A model generated the notes under the pieces. The model did not search any database. It saw only the letters and a list, made by a program, of their open reading frames with translations, and was not told where the DNA came from. From Diploscapter coronatus (Eukaryota; Nematoda; Chromadorea; Rhabditida; Rhabditidae), in contig OZ038422.1 of NCBI GenBank assembly GCA_964036155.1, positions 14,655,201 to 14,719,200 of the forward strand: 64,000 bases of DNA. Reading direction: 5' to 3'. A program made the position numbers and the translations under genes. Each line of letters begins with the position of its first letter. Position 1 is the stretch's first letter. This document shows, one piece after another, positions 1 to 18,000 of the stretch.

Positions 1-34
1 GTATTTAAGAATTTTTTTTTTTGCAAATTCTCAC

Positions 35-3000
35 CCTGGGATCGCAAATCTCGCTGGCGTGCGCGTAGATGGCCCTGGCGCGATCGATTTCACCCAGCGT
101 TCGCTCCATTTGTGCGTAGCGGAGACTCATCTCTCTGCAAATTTGAATGAGTTTTGAAATTGTAGATTTTTAAGTTTGAAAAAATGTTTCATTTGAAATG
201 GAGTAACATCATCGAAATCTCTAGACACTATACAAACCCAATTCGCTCGATGCAATTAAATAAGAGGTGGACATTTTGAGATTAAAAATCATAAGTTTCA
301 AAAAATAGTCAAGTAACTCTTCCAAATAAAGTTGAATATTGTTCTGTTGGTATTCGAACGACCGACAAAATCATTTTACAAATTCATTTTTACGGATTTA
401 ATTTATTTTCTATTTTTACCTGGACTTATTCTCGGGTAGCACAGAGATGGAGTGTTCATAGATGGGCCTGCAATGGGGCAGACCATACAGCTCCGCAGCT
501 TTTTTCAGATATATATTGAACATCTGGAAAAAATATTGCACTTTTAAATGTTTCATAATTTTATAAGAATTTTCAAGAATCAAAGAGAAATAATATGTTG
601 CACTTCATTCGGTTAATAGAAAAACGTAGCCTGCTAATCAAATCTATGCGACATTTCAAAAGGACGTGAAAAAGGTATGTTTCAGAAAATTAGTGAAATA
701 GCGCACAGATATTGGTAGTACTTCTGCCTTCTGTTTCGCTCCGATACTAATAAAAATACTCTAATGATTTTCATCTATCTCAATTTTGAACAATGAATGT
801 TTCAGTAAAAATAAAAATCTGATAGACAAATTTTCTATATTACGTAATTCCTCCTCATATTCTGCGCCAATAATAAAATACAAAAGTGAATTTTACCGAA
901 TACATATCCTCCTTATCGACCGCTTCAGTGGCCCTGTTGTAGATGCTCATCGCGTGTCTCGCCAAGCCATGCTCTTCTTCCAGCTTCGCGTACAGAAGGA
1001 AGATATCTGAACAAGTGAATATGAAATTATTAGACCCTAATCTCAAAATTGAGAAACTACACAAAAAAATGTCAGATAGAATTATGAAATTTTATGAAAC
1101 AAATTTCAAACAATTTAGCTTAAATTATATACGATTTTCTTATTTTGATGCAAATAATAATTTAACGCTACTAGAAGTTATCTGATGGAGAAAAAATTGA
1201 AGTATATTTTTAAAAAACAAAAACACTAACTCTTAGCAAACTTCCCAGGACAATTCTCCAGACACTGTTCGAACAAGTCACGGGCTCGTTCGAGTTTCTT
1301 GCCGCCCTGAATTTTTTTCTATTTTCTAATTCTAAACGTCGGTTAATCCTCTAATTTTTACAATTGGACTATAGGACATTTGATGAAACATTTGCTCTTT
1401 TTAGTTTTATTAATTTTGAAATTCTAGTCTTACTTATCAACTTTTGATTAATCATACCATGGCTGAATTAGATGATATATTAATTGAAACATATTTTCGG
1501 AAAGGAAACTTACATATCGTTTGATGAACTTGGTGAGGTAGAGATTCCAGATGTCGAACACTTGGGGCCACTTGAACAGGTTAATGCCTCGCTCATAGGC
1601 CTGAAAATAAAATGATTTTTTAATTCAATGATTCGATTTTTCAACCGAGTAAAATTTTACGCTCTTTAAATCTCAGTCATTCTAAATATGGCATTTTAGA
1701 GATATTCATTTAGGAGGAAAATAGGACTAAATTTAGGAAGTTTTGAAGAAAATGGAATTTCAAAAAATCGCATACCTTGAAAGCATGTTCGAAGTACTCG
1801 TGCTCTTCCAAGAACATGGCGTAGTTGATGACGATTTGCGGGGTCGCGATTCGCAGATCCAGAATTCGCTCATACACAGCGCGGCACGAGTCGACCTGAA
1901 ATTTGAATTTTGATCAAATATTTAGGTTTCACCTTTTTTCAGGTTCATCTGAGCTAATTTTAACCCGATCATCCTTGACATATGTCGTTTTCATTTTAAA
2001 AGTCCCCTTACCGTTCCGAAGCTCTCCTCGAGATCGGCGTACATGGACCATATTTTTAGACTTCTGTAGACCCTGTTCTGGACAGTCTCGGTTTCGTCGA
2101 AGTAATGTGCCTTTTTGGGAGGCGGAGCGCAAGCTCTCTTCAGAATTGCCACCGCTCGGGCTGCCGACCTAAACTTTTCGATAATATAATTCAGAAATTT
2201 AGAAATACATTTCACCGAAATTTCCAACAATAGTTTCGGTAGAGTACACAAATTAAAAAGAACAAATTCTGCTCACTTATGTCTCAGTTCCAGTTCGGTG
2301 TACTCGCACCAGACCGTGGCCAGTTCATCCACCTTCGCGTAAGGAGCCTGCACGGCTTTCTCGAAAATACTTCGGGCCTATAATTTGAAACGTGATTTCA
2401 AAATTATTCCGAAAAAGTGATAATAAAAAGTCGCTAGTTTCTCCAAGGGAACGAAAAAAACAATTGTCATTTAATTTCAAACTTTACATCTATAAAGTTT
2501 CAAAAGAACATGTCTCGGAAATTGCCCCAAAAGAAAGTGAAAATGCATTGTTAATTGATTCGTGGTGCGACATAATAAATTAGGATAAAATTGCATATTT
2601 TGAACATTTCTTCTGAAAACAGGACTTACATCCTCCAACTGTCCAGCCTTTTCGTAGAACTTGGCGAACTCGATCCACAAATTAGAGAGCTTCCCGATCT
2701 GTTGCTTAGGATTCACCGTCTTCACTGCCTCCAAGAAAGTGTCGATTTGCTAAAAATACAATTTATGAAAATTCAATAAAGAAAAAGGTGTCAGAAAAAA
2801 TCGGACAATCGCTCTCAAGAAACTCGAGCAATATTTGGACCTTTAGTTTGGTCGTCTTATCGAAATAATGGATTTGAAGCTTTTCACAAACAGTAATTCG
2901 AGTAAAATAAGTTACATAAAACAGCAAGATTTCAGTTTAAAAATGTGTAACATACTTGGTAGACAGTATTAGATCAGGAAAATATATATTTTTAAATAGG

Positions 3001-6000
3001 TTTCAGAATAATCTAGTTATCAATTCAAGAAATCCTCATTACTTATTTGTCGTTTGATTTATTAGCAATTCAAGAATAAAATTTTCCAACCTTTTCAGGT
3101 TCCTCCTCGTAGAGTTTGACCCGATTAAGCCACTCGTTTACGTTGTGCGGATTCTGTCGAAGGAGCACCGAATTTAGCAGCAACTGTCTTCTGGACATCA
3201 AGTGCTCGTATCTGGAAAAAAATTGGAAAATTACAAAAAAAAAAAATCCTTTTCCTTTCTTAGATGAACAAAATCGCTCCTTATTATTTTTTGCATGAAT
3301 TTCTGCAAATTTTTTGAAACTTATCATTGAAAACTCTCAGAAATTTTGAAGGAATAACATTTTACCTAGCAAAAGTCCACTCGACCTCCATCTCAGCATC
3401 TTCGTTACTCTCACTCTCGGCGTCCTCCATTTCATTCATTTTCGCTGCAGTTTCCCGCTCCTCGAAATTCGCGTAGGCGTCGAAAATCTGCGTGAAGTCG
3501 CGAACAGTCTTCACAGATAACATCGCTTCCTCGTAGATGTCACGGGCCTGCAAATTTGTTTTAATTCTTTTTAAAGTTGATGTTTCTAGTAGAAATATAA
3601 TAATATCAGAGAGACTTTATTTTGGAAGTTATTTATGACATGAATTGTCCATTTAATGTGTTATTATGAGTATGAGAAGACGATAAGTTTCATAGAAACC
3701 TGTCGTCAGGTATTCGAGTTAAAATTAATCCATTTACAGTACTGGTCAACTCATAAAATAAATAGGCTTCATGAAAATTGAGCATTTCTAACATTGATTA
3801 ATTTTAATGACTTGTTTCTTTATTAATATGTCAAAAAATTTACCTTTTCAAACTGCGTTCCTCTGATATAATACTCAGCAAGGGAACACCAAAGGACGCC
3901 CACTTGGTCACTGTACTTTTTGATCCCCTGGAAAAGAAATTTAGATTGGAACTTTAATCACTTCACATTTATAATAAACTTGGCCAAACAATGTCATCGT
4001 TCAAAAATAATGCTGCTTTTGACTATAATATTTTTGAAGCTTATTTATTTACCTGTCGCATGATTGCATCGACGTTCATCGAGTGGATTTTGTGAGGGTT
4101 TTTCGAGAGCAGATCGCATAGTTCCGTCCACAGCTGAACATTATTTTTAAAATAAGCTTCATTTGAACATTCCGCAACATTGCCTATGGATATTATTGTC
4201 ATCTAAAATGCTGAAACCGACAAAACTAGAGAAAAATGTCTTAATTTACGTTTTGAGAAAATCAATAATCTGTAAAAATTCATCATTTTTGTTCTGTCCC
4301 ACCTTGAATAAAAATATTTTTTAAAATGTAAATCGCCCACCTCATGTTCAGTCTTGCCCCTAGCACTCATGGTTTTGTCCTCGTTGACGAGAATCTCCAA
4401 TTGATGTGCCGCCTCGTCGATTTGGTCTTTCGTCTTCAGGTAGTCGATGTAATCTTCACGAGCCGACGGGTTCAGTTTCAGGTATCTGCAAAAATGTTGT
4501 ATTTTTAGATCTTAAGAGTTATTTAAAAAAAAAAAAGTCGTATTAGTGTATGGTTTAGGCTAAGTAAAATTCAATTTGAAATTCTACTGTGGAGCAATGA
4601 TTTTTACGTAAGTTCCAAAATTTTGATTGACTAACTGAAGTGAAGGGCAATGCAATAATCGCCGAGTAAAATTTGTTCAATGAGGATCATAAAAATGCGA
4701 TTCGCAAGAAATTGAGTTCACGATTTTTTCTGGGATATGTTAGAGTTTTCAGGCTCAACTATTGAAACACGTCATGGCTTATCTGCATTGATGACAGTTT
4801 CTAATAAAATAAAGTTTAAAATAATCTCACCTCCTGTAGACCATAATGGTGGTTTGTGGGATGTCGTGACTGGTGAGGAAGTCGATGTACAGCGGCCAGA
4901 TGCGCATGTGCTGCGTGATCGGCAGGGCTCTCAGGGCACGATCGAACACTCTGAAACAGAACGTTTTGGAAAATAAGCGAAAATTTGCGCATTTTCTCCG
5001 AATTCTATTTCTCTAAATTTGGAATGAAGAATCTGATAGATATTGGGGTAAGAAGAGTAAAAGATGTATCTGAGTACTTTTTTCGGAAAAAAGCAATTGA
5101 ATTTTCATATTTTACCTGCGAGTCTCAGTGATCAGGCGTCGCTTCGTCATAATCTCGCAGTAGTCCATCCAAATACGGGGCATCTGAAACAAGAGTTGAA
5201 ATAGTTTAAACTTCTTTTTAATTCAGGAGAAATTTAATAGGTTTCAAAAATTGCGTGAAGTGTCGAAGAGGTATCAGACAGTTCGTGCTCAGCTCTTGGT
5301 TACAGAATAAGTTATCAGAGTTTTCAATAAATTTCAAAAAATCTGAAATAATAGTAAAAAAAGTTAATTCACTAATGATTTTACCCCAGGCTAGCGTCAA
5401 AAATTCTGCCAACCTCATGACTAGTGATGAACCAATTGAAATAATAAGCTTCAGGAAATTTCAATTTCAACCAAAAAGTAATGAGCCGAATATAGATGAA
5501 CATATTTTTAAAATATAAAAATCACACCTTGTGCATAGTGATAAGGCACCTTTCGTATGCATCGCAAAGGTGTTCCCAGGCGGTGTCCGTCACGCACTTC
5601 TGCCGAATGAGACTCCTTCTGAACCGGAGGTAGTTGTACCACAGCTTGTACGACCGGTCGAACACTTTCAGCGCTCGCTCGTAAATCTGCAAGTTACAAT
5701 TCGTGAAAATCTCGCATTTCTACGAGTTTCTGAACTATCTCATGGAAACAAGAGAATCTAACAAAATTTTTTAAAGGAAAGACGATAGAAATCTCGAGTT
5801 TGGTTGTCTTTATGCATTTTGCAAAACTCTCAATTTATGTTTGAAACTTTTTGAAATAACCGAGACATAAATCGAACATAATCACTTTAATCCCGGAAAC
5901 TTGCAATTGAAAATTCGGGAAGAAGAAAAAGTCTAAATTAAAAAAAAGCCCGTACCTGAGTGGTCTGCTTCCAATGTGCCTTGGTCTTTTTCTTGTGCTC

Positions 6001-6416
6001 GATGTAGCGCTGCCAGGAACGCAGTTGATTGGGGTTTTTGAGGATGTCTTCTTCATAAGGGATGTCGCTGTCTTCCTGAAGTTAACAAAAAATATATTTT
6101 TGGAAAAATTGTTGTTTTAAGTCGGCTTCAAGATTTCGTTTGTCATAAAGAGAACCAAAAATAGCAGTGAAACGTACATGTTTGGATTACTTAATTAAGA
6201 AAATCAAGGGGCAAAGTCTTATTTCGAAGATATGTTTCAAAGTTTTTCTTGTCAAAAATAAAGTTAAGAATAGCGATATGTTCGAGTTTCTTGCTAAACT
6301 TGATAAAAAACTAAATAAATTTTAAAACTCACAAAGACGAGTTTCTGTACGTTGGCGGCAAGCTCCTTGGTCTCCGCGGCCGCATCGCCGAGGTCGATTT
6401 TGTCCGAGTCAGGCAT
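35..6416 (-). CDS. syf-1: Pre-mRNA-splicing factor SYF1 (XAB2 homologue), 3' end outside window
   Basis: Nineteen exons can be joined in frame from the ATG at 6416-6414 to 35, giving about 711 residues. Human XAB2 is 855, so about 140 C-terminal residues lie off the left edge. Boundaries are 6333-6416, 5956-6075, 5528-5686, 5116-5183, 4831-4950, 4341-4485, 4053-4133, 3844-3927, 3366-3547, 3091-3211, 2630-2749, 2276-2377, 2012-2168, 1776-1895, 1514-1600, 1231-1306, 904-1006, 420-523 and 35-134. The start reads MPDSDKIDL, followed by the family signature [15 protein letters not shown]. The rest is a run of HAT repeats with paired aromatic helices ([47 protein letters not shown]). An acidic loop lies near residue 320. 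SYF1 is a scaffold of the Prp19-associated (NTC) complex in the spliceosome and also takes part in transcription-coupled repair. An acceptor (TTTCAG) about 20 nt before the ATG suggests trans-splicing. Confidence 0.93.
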
Positions 6417-7308
6417 TTTCTGATTCACTCAAAACCCTGAAATAATCCGAATAAAAACCAAAAAGCGATAAAGATAGGACTTTTTGAAGGTGCGCACAAC
6501 TTTGAGACTAAATAGTGTTGACAGGAGAAATAGCGGTGAACTGTACAAACAGGAGGCGGTGGATCGGATGAACTCTAGAAAATGTTGAAAATCTGAGAAA
6601 ATCAATGAAAGTCGATCAAAAACGAAAATTCAAAACGAGCAGACTATGCGAAAATAGCTGTGTCTGCGTTTACAATGTGATTTTTGACGCTTACGTTCAA
6701 GCCGCTTTAATTTGAAATTATTCGCAATTTTATCGATTTCTGTCACTTTTCGTGGGGCTCTGCTGAAAACTTTTAGAAATTTCTTGAGCAGGTGGTTGCC
6801 GGAGTGTAGAGTGGGGGTTTGAATTAAGAAAATTACATTTTCGTTCGATTTGTAAAATTCCCTTTATCTTTTTTCTAGCTCGAAATTTTCGTTTTTTCAT
6901 TTTTGTTTGTTTTTCTCTCTGTGAAATCTTTAAATCTTCTAGCAGGTGGTTGTCCTGGAGTTGTCTGAAATCTCTCATGCCCAAAATCTCATTGATTTGG
7001 GTTCTGTCGTTATTTTTCGCGGTTTTATCGATTTTCACCGAAACTTTCTAGTCATTCTCATTTCGCTTCTTCGTCGACCCATCGGACTTCGCTGCATTCC
7101 TCTGCGTCTCTCCCAGCGACCACTTGCTGTAGCTGCATTCAGCTGCTCAGTCAGAGTGCAAAGTCAGGAAAAGGTGGTTTTTTTCTTACAATTTTGAGCA
7201 GCAATAAAGCAGCGAACATATCTTTATTTTTGCTGTTTTATCTCATCTTTCTTGAAACTCTTCTAAAATTCATTTTTTTTATTTTAGTAAAAAATTCACG
7301 ATTTGCAG
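6417..7308. promoter_or_regulatory. Divergent promoter region between syf-1 and lig-1, holding unresolved lig-1 5' exon(s)
   Basis: About 0.9 kb separates the syf-1 ATG from the first secure lig-1 exon. It must hold the start of lig-1, because the first secure exon opens in mid-protein. An acceptor (CTTTCTAG) before 7052 and a donor (AAG/GTGGTT) after 7173 define a possible exon whose frame joins 7309 without a stop. That exon has no ATG in the required frame, so the true start must be in a further upstream exon that I could not identify. No clear core-promoter motif was found. Confidence 0.5.
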
Positions 7309-12379
<5,071 letters not shown>

Positions 12380-13470
12380 AAAGGGTAAATTTGAATGAAG
12401 CACAAGGATTACGGTAATTTTTACTCTTTATTATACTAATTCTCATTTTAATGACTGTTGATGATTTTTTACACATTTCTTTTGCTGAAAAAGACGCTAA
12501 CTTATATCCAGTTTTGATACTTCCTGTTTATAATCTTCCAGTATTCTTGGAAAAATTGAAGATAGTTTTGAATGATTAAAAAAATCATACAGTATGTAAT
12601 ATTTTCATTATTTTTGCAATGACACGATTTTGTTTAAATCTCAATATTTTATGTCGAATTTTTCAAATCCAATTTTCTTGGAAGGAAAAATTGAAAAATT
12701 CGATTTTTTTCTGTGAATTACATAAAACTGCATACTCTATCAGTATTTAGCGTATTGTTTCACTATTTCCCTAGAAAATTGGATTGACGGTTTTGATTTA
12801 AAAAATTTCGGTTAGTTTTATTCAGACTTGGAAGTTTCGAACCGCGATTGGCCGCATGAAACGAGATAGTGCGCTTTTCCGAGAGAAAAACAGCACGTCT
12901 TCTTTTCGTCTCTCGAAAATACGCATTATCTCGCTTCATGCGGTTAACCGCGGTTCGAAAGCTTACAAGTCTGAGTTTATCCATCCACTTGGGTATGTCC
13001 TATTTTAGAACTCGACTCTCAAAAATTCACTCATCTTACGGCTAATTTTATCCACGATATTATCAGTTTCGTTGAATAAAGTTAAAAATATTGAAATTTT
13101 ATGTGTAATATTGAAATTGAAGGTTTTTAGACCTAAATGATATATTTGGATTTACGTTACCAAGGAAATTAAATCGTAATTGCAGAAATCACCTGCGCTA
13201 TATTTGGACAGAGAAGGTTTATCAACGAAGAGGACATTTGAAAACGCCAAACTGGATTTCCCAAGATGTAAAAATAAACCCCTTTCAATTTAAAAAAAAA
13301 ATATTTTTTCAAATTTTATGTATTGCAATTTATCATGGTTAGTGACTTACAGCTTTTCAAAATTGATATCTATCTAAATCTAATTTTTAAATATTTTCAA
13401 ATAAATTGCATTTTATTGAGATATTTTTTTCGAAATTGACTCTTTTATTTTTAATTTATTGGTTTTTCAG
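12380..13470. other. Intergenic region between lig-1 and MED31
   Basis: AT-rich, with no convincing long reading frame. It contains a large hairpin repeat (12822-12975, listed separately). It also contains one possible MED31 first exon at 13101-13122: ATG, seven codons, then G at a weak GTTTTT donor. That exon would join 13471 in the right frame. Confidence 0.6.
12822..12975. repeat. Long imperfect inverted repeat (foldback, MITE-like)
   Basis: The left arm (about 12822-12885) reads CAGACTTGGAAG, TTTCGAACCGCG, CGCATGAAACGAGATA and so on. The reverse complement of the right arm (about 12912-12975) reads nearly the same for more than 60 bp, with a few mismatches. A short loop of about 25 bp separates the arms. 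The near-symmetric foldback and lack of coding capacity fit a non-autonomous foldback element. An RNA hairpin precursor is a less likely alternative. Confidence 0.75.
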
Positions 13471-14983
13471 CACTTCCCTCAACGCTGTACCTCGATTCGC
13501 CCGAGGAAACGAAGCGGCGTTTCGAAATCGAGTGCGAGTTCGTCCAGGCTCTCTGCAATCCACACTACCTCAATTGTAAGAATTTTAAATGCTACTATAT
13601 GGAAATTTGGATTCATTCATCCACTACTACCTTTTCGATTAGGGAATGCAGAACATTATGATAACGAACAAATGCCTAGACATTTGAGCATTTGTTACTC
13701 ATTTGTTGTTGTTGTTGGTGAAATTACGAGCGATGTAGCCAAGACTTGACATTGAATAATTAATCGTTTGACATAAGCTATTGTTTGAAACCTATAAATA
13801 CATTTGGGATAATTTATTTTCTAAATTGGAAGAAGACCTGTTCTATGCTATCGAAACCTATTATCTTTCAATTTACAATAAAAGCATTTTCAGTTCTCGC
13901 ACAGCGTGGCTACTTCAAAGAGGCGTACTTCATCAACTACCTCAAGTATCTGCTCTACTGGAAAAAGCCTGAATACGCTAAGTAGGTTTCAGGAAATTTT
14001 AAATATTTAATTTTATTTGTAGAAAAACATTAGTTCTTCCCGACTTATACCTTATGAAATTGCTAAAATTTATATTTATTTGGCGATTTTATAATTTTAG
14101 TAACATAGAATCTTCAATCTTCTTTTTCATGTACCTAAAAATTATTGAGTTTAAAGATTTCTTTGAGGTGCCTAAAATACCCACAGTGTCTGTTTTTCCT
14201 GGACCTGGTGCAAGAGCCCGAGTTCCGCGAGGCGATCGCGTCGACCGCCGCAGCCAAATTCATCGAGGATCAGCAAATTCTTCAGTGGCAGTACTACTTG
14301 AGACAGAGGCAGAGGTTGCATGTGAGTTTTCAAATAAATATTTTAGAGTGCAAAATTAAATTAGATATGATTCAGAAATATCAAAATGTTTCATTTAGAC
14401 ACTTTAATATAATTGAATGAATCCAGCGTCGTCATAAGTTAGCTTGAAAAGTGTTTAAAAATTTTAAATGAGTTTACGAATTGAAATCGCTTTTATTAAA
14501 TTTTGGACTATCAGTTCGTATAAAGTCTCAATTTCAAATACAAGTTTCAAAAATGTTAGTGTGAAAAAGGATATTAATAATCACATTGTGCTACCCTCTG
14601 CTAAAAATAATCACTATCAGGAAAATCCGGACGCAGCCGAACGTCAGACGGTTGACACGGCCACCACTCAGGAGATCGGCGATGAGGCCATCGACTATTC
14701 CGACAATGAGGATTCAGGTCGAAATTTAAAACCAAGTAGAATTTAATTCTGACCTAGTAATATTGAAACTCAAGTTAAAATTTATGGAGACTATCCTTCT
14801 ATGAAATATATATATATTTTTTTTTTTAAATTTAGGCTGATGTTATTTTTGAATCTTGTTGAAAATAATTATTCAGATTAAGAATGTGTTATTATAATTG
14901 TATTTCTTTCTGTTGTAAAAATCAATTCAGATGGCCCCTCGACTCACACCAACGGAACCTCGAAACAAAACGGCGTTCACTGA
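13471..14983 (+). CDS. mdt-31: Mediator complex subunit 31
   Basis: Exons 13471-13575, 13894-13981, 14168-14321, 14621-14717 and 14931-14983 join in frame and end at TGA 14981-14983. The MED31 core is unmistakable: FEIECEFVQALCNPHYLN, FLAQRGYFKEAYFINYLKYL, YWKKPEYAKCLKYPQCLFFL. The core ends in the helix EDQQILQWQYYLRQRQRL. The short, less conserved tail is acidic (DEAIDYSDNEDSD) and then Ser/Thr/Asn-rich. MED31 is a small, highly conserved subunit of the Mediator middle module, which links transcription factors to RNA polymerase II. The initiator exon is not certain; a weak candidate is 13101-13122. AATAAA near 15041 and the canopy ATG 104 nt after the stop suggest a two-gene operon. Confidence 0.9.
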
Positions 14984-15087
14984 AACCGCTATCAAATCCA
15001 ACAAGTCAGATCTCTAATTTTTATTCTTGAAATTTAACGAAATAAACTCTGTTCAGGATATTTCCTTCTAATTTTCTATTTAAACTC

Positions 15088-18000
15088 ATGACTTTCTATG
15101 CCATAATCATATCTGCTTATTGTAATGACAATAATGATCAAAAAGAGATTTTGGATAGGCAAGTTTAAACATTTTGAGAGAAGGTGATTGAATGATTTTT
15201 CAGGTTGAAGAATCCCGATGTCATTCCCCCAACGAAATGCGAAGCTTGTGCGATCGTGGCTAGAGATTTATCCGAAGTTGCAAGTTCCAAACGAATCGTA
15301 GGTTTTATTCTTTTTCGTCATTTTCGATTTATTGAAACTTATGGCATTATGATTAATAGAAAATGTCAAACATGTTTTACTGGCTCACACTGAGAAATTG
15401 AAACTAATTTTCCTGCAAATTTAAAAGTTTTAACCTAAATTTTGAAATTTGATGGATAAGGATAACGATGTTGAGACTGGATTTTCTCCAATAAAAATTT
15501 TCTAAGCTATAATTTGAAAATCATTTTGTTTTTGTTTTCAGAAAGACGAGATGACGTTCATCGAGATGTCGGAAGAGTTCTGTAAAACGATGCTACAATA
15601 CAAGGTCATACATCGTTTGATAACGAAAAAAGCAAGAATTTTCAGTTGCACAAGGAAAAGGTCGGCGTGGAGAGATTCAACAAAGAGGATAGTGCGACTT
15701 TCAAGACGCTGAAATCGATGAAGGAACGAGGGGTTAAGGTATTTTTGCTTAATTTTTTAAACCAAAACCCTCGCTGCTGTTAATAGATAATTAATGATCA
15801 ATGTTACATTTGAAACACATTCGAAACTTTAACAACCATATCATAGTTTGATTGTTGACTATGAAATAGGTTTCTAAATCAATTCGACTGGTTGAAATAC
15901 TATATTGACTCGATATGCATAATATTAGTGTATGAAATTACGAGTTTTAGAACTCAAAAATACGCTTCATTTTCTTCTGAGACAAACTTGCGCATTTTAG
16001 GTAACTTTTATCGACAAAACCCTTCATCATAAAGATATTTTTCCTACTTTTGGTCCCTTATTTCTCGCGATGACGACCGACCATTTTTTCTTATTTATTA
16101 TCGGTTCCTAATTTCTGATTTGGAAGGGGTTTATAGGTGTGGGCGAATCAGAAATAAAAATCTCGTTGTTTTCATTCCTACAACTCAGCGAAGAGCGATG
16201 GGTTTTCATCAAAATGTCTAGTTTCGTTTGATAAGAGGTCAGGGTTTCATACCGTAATCGGTGGCGATTCATTTTGGGTCTTTCTAGCGATAATATCACA
16301 ACAAACCCTATTATCTATTATTCCGTCCTCTATGCGACACGATATTTCGCTTGTTTCTCGAATTTTTCCGTTTTTATGACTTCGAATTTGCCCTCACCCT
16401 TAGTCATGAGTCTATTTTTCGTCGCTGTTCGAAATGACAAACAGGTGTTTCAAACTTTCCGACAGATTTTCTCTCATTTTTGCTTTCGCTCAATTCTTCA
16501 AGGCGAAATGACAGGAAAATCGAATCAAATTACAGTAACCCTCGAAGAATGATAGAATTAGGCAGAATAGCTATGCTATTGGTTGTGTTAAGACGAAACT
16601 GGAGAAATCTATGCTTCTAAAAATGGAACGTCTAGAAAATTAAGAATTTTTCCATCTTTTCTTCATGAATTTTTTCGCTAACCTGTGTTACCGTCTCAGT
16701 TTCGCGATCTAGAAAATGACACAAAAGTTTGGAAAGTTTAAGATAGGTTTCAGAAATCAAGCGCTTTTATTTCGATAAAACCAAAAATAATAGGTATATC
16801 ATTGACTGTAAGTAAATCAATTTTTCTACTAAAAATTCAAGATGATCATATTTGCCTGAAAACAGGTCAAATTTTCAGTCCCTTACAATTTTGCAAGACG
16901 TGCAATCAGCTGATTTCCTGATTGTCTTACGCATGTGCACGCGAATTTCATGTCCTCCAAAAATCAGTACCTCGAGAAAAAATCGGGTTTCAATTTTTCG
17001 AAACCGGTCTCTCTTCTCGCAAATTCGCAATCGCAAGAAATCACCTGAATTTTATCGCTCAAAATTGTCAACGAGACTGAATGGGCCAAAGCCACCTGTT
17101 TTCCCAGGGGAGAATCGTCAAAAAATCACTAAATTGGCGCCGAATTTGGGCAAATTTTGTCTGAGCGATGATAAAATTGGAGTTCGAGAAGAAGTGGGCT
17201 ATTTTATTGAGAAAATTTCCTGAGAAAACTACGGAAAAAACTGACAAATCGGTTTCGGTTTAGTTTTCGCGTTTCAAAACGAATTACCAGAGATAGTTTG
17301 TGATCGTTGGATGAAATTGATAAATTTTGAAAAACGTGAAATGATTTTTCAGAAAATCTAGAGCGTTATGTATGGTTTTCTTGCTAAAGAACATTTTTTG
17401 ATAATTTATATAAACACCTAAAATTTGAAACGTTTTTTTTTCTTTCAAACGACAAAATCAAATTGATTAGTTTATGCGGAATTTTGAAAATTGTCTACTA
17501 TAAAAAATATTTAGCCATCAAAATAGTTTATACATTTTTGTTGTTAGTCGGAATTCAATAAAATGCTCTTTAAAAATTCTGAAAAGATTTATCGTAGTCC
17601 AGTTTAGGCATTTGGCAGTAAAATAGGATGGCAATGCGCGCAATCCCATTCTAGATAAATATTTATTGAAACTCTCGTAAATTAAAGTGATAAATTAATT
17701 TTCACATGAATTTTTAGCCAAGTTCGTTAAAATATACAACTTTTTGAATGATCCCCCGTGATTTTACGTGAAAATTTTTCATTTTTTGCCGTTTGACGTA
17801 AGTTTTTGCTTCTCTCGCGCAAGGGCTCGTAACAAAACGCGCGCGTAGTGCTGTGGAAAAATGAGAGAGCACGCGGCTTCGGGCAAAAACCGGTCTCCGG
17901 TTTGGAGACGGAAAGGACCTAGCGGGCAGTGCGCGGAGAATTGCCGGAAAGGAAAATATCACTCAAAAATGAGAGACTCTGCAGAAAGCGAAAAGAAAAT

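Noticed and set aside
6946..7197. Open frame upstream of lig-1 as a complete start exon
   Set aside because: The frame opens at GTG and has no ATG. Only the part after 7052 could be an internal exon.
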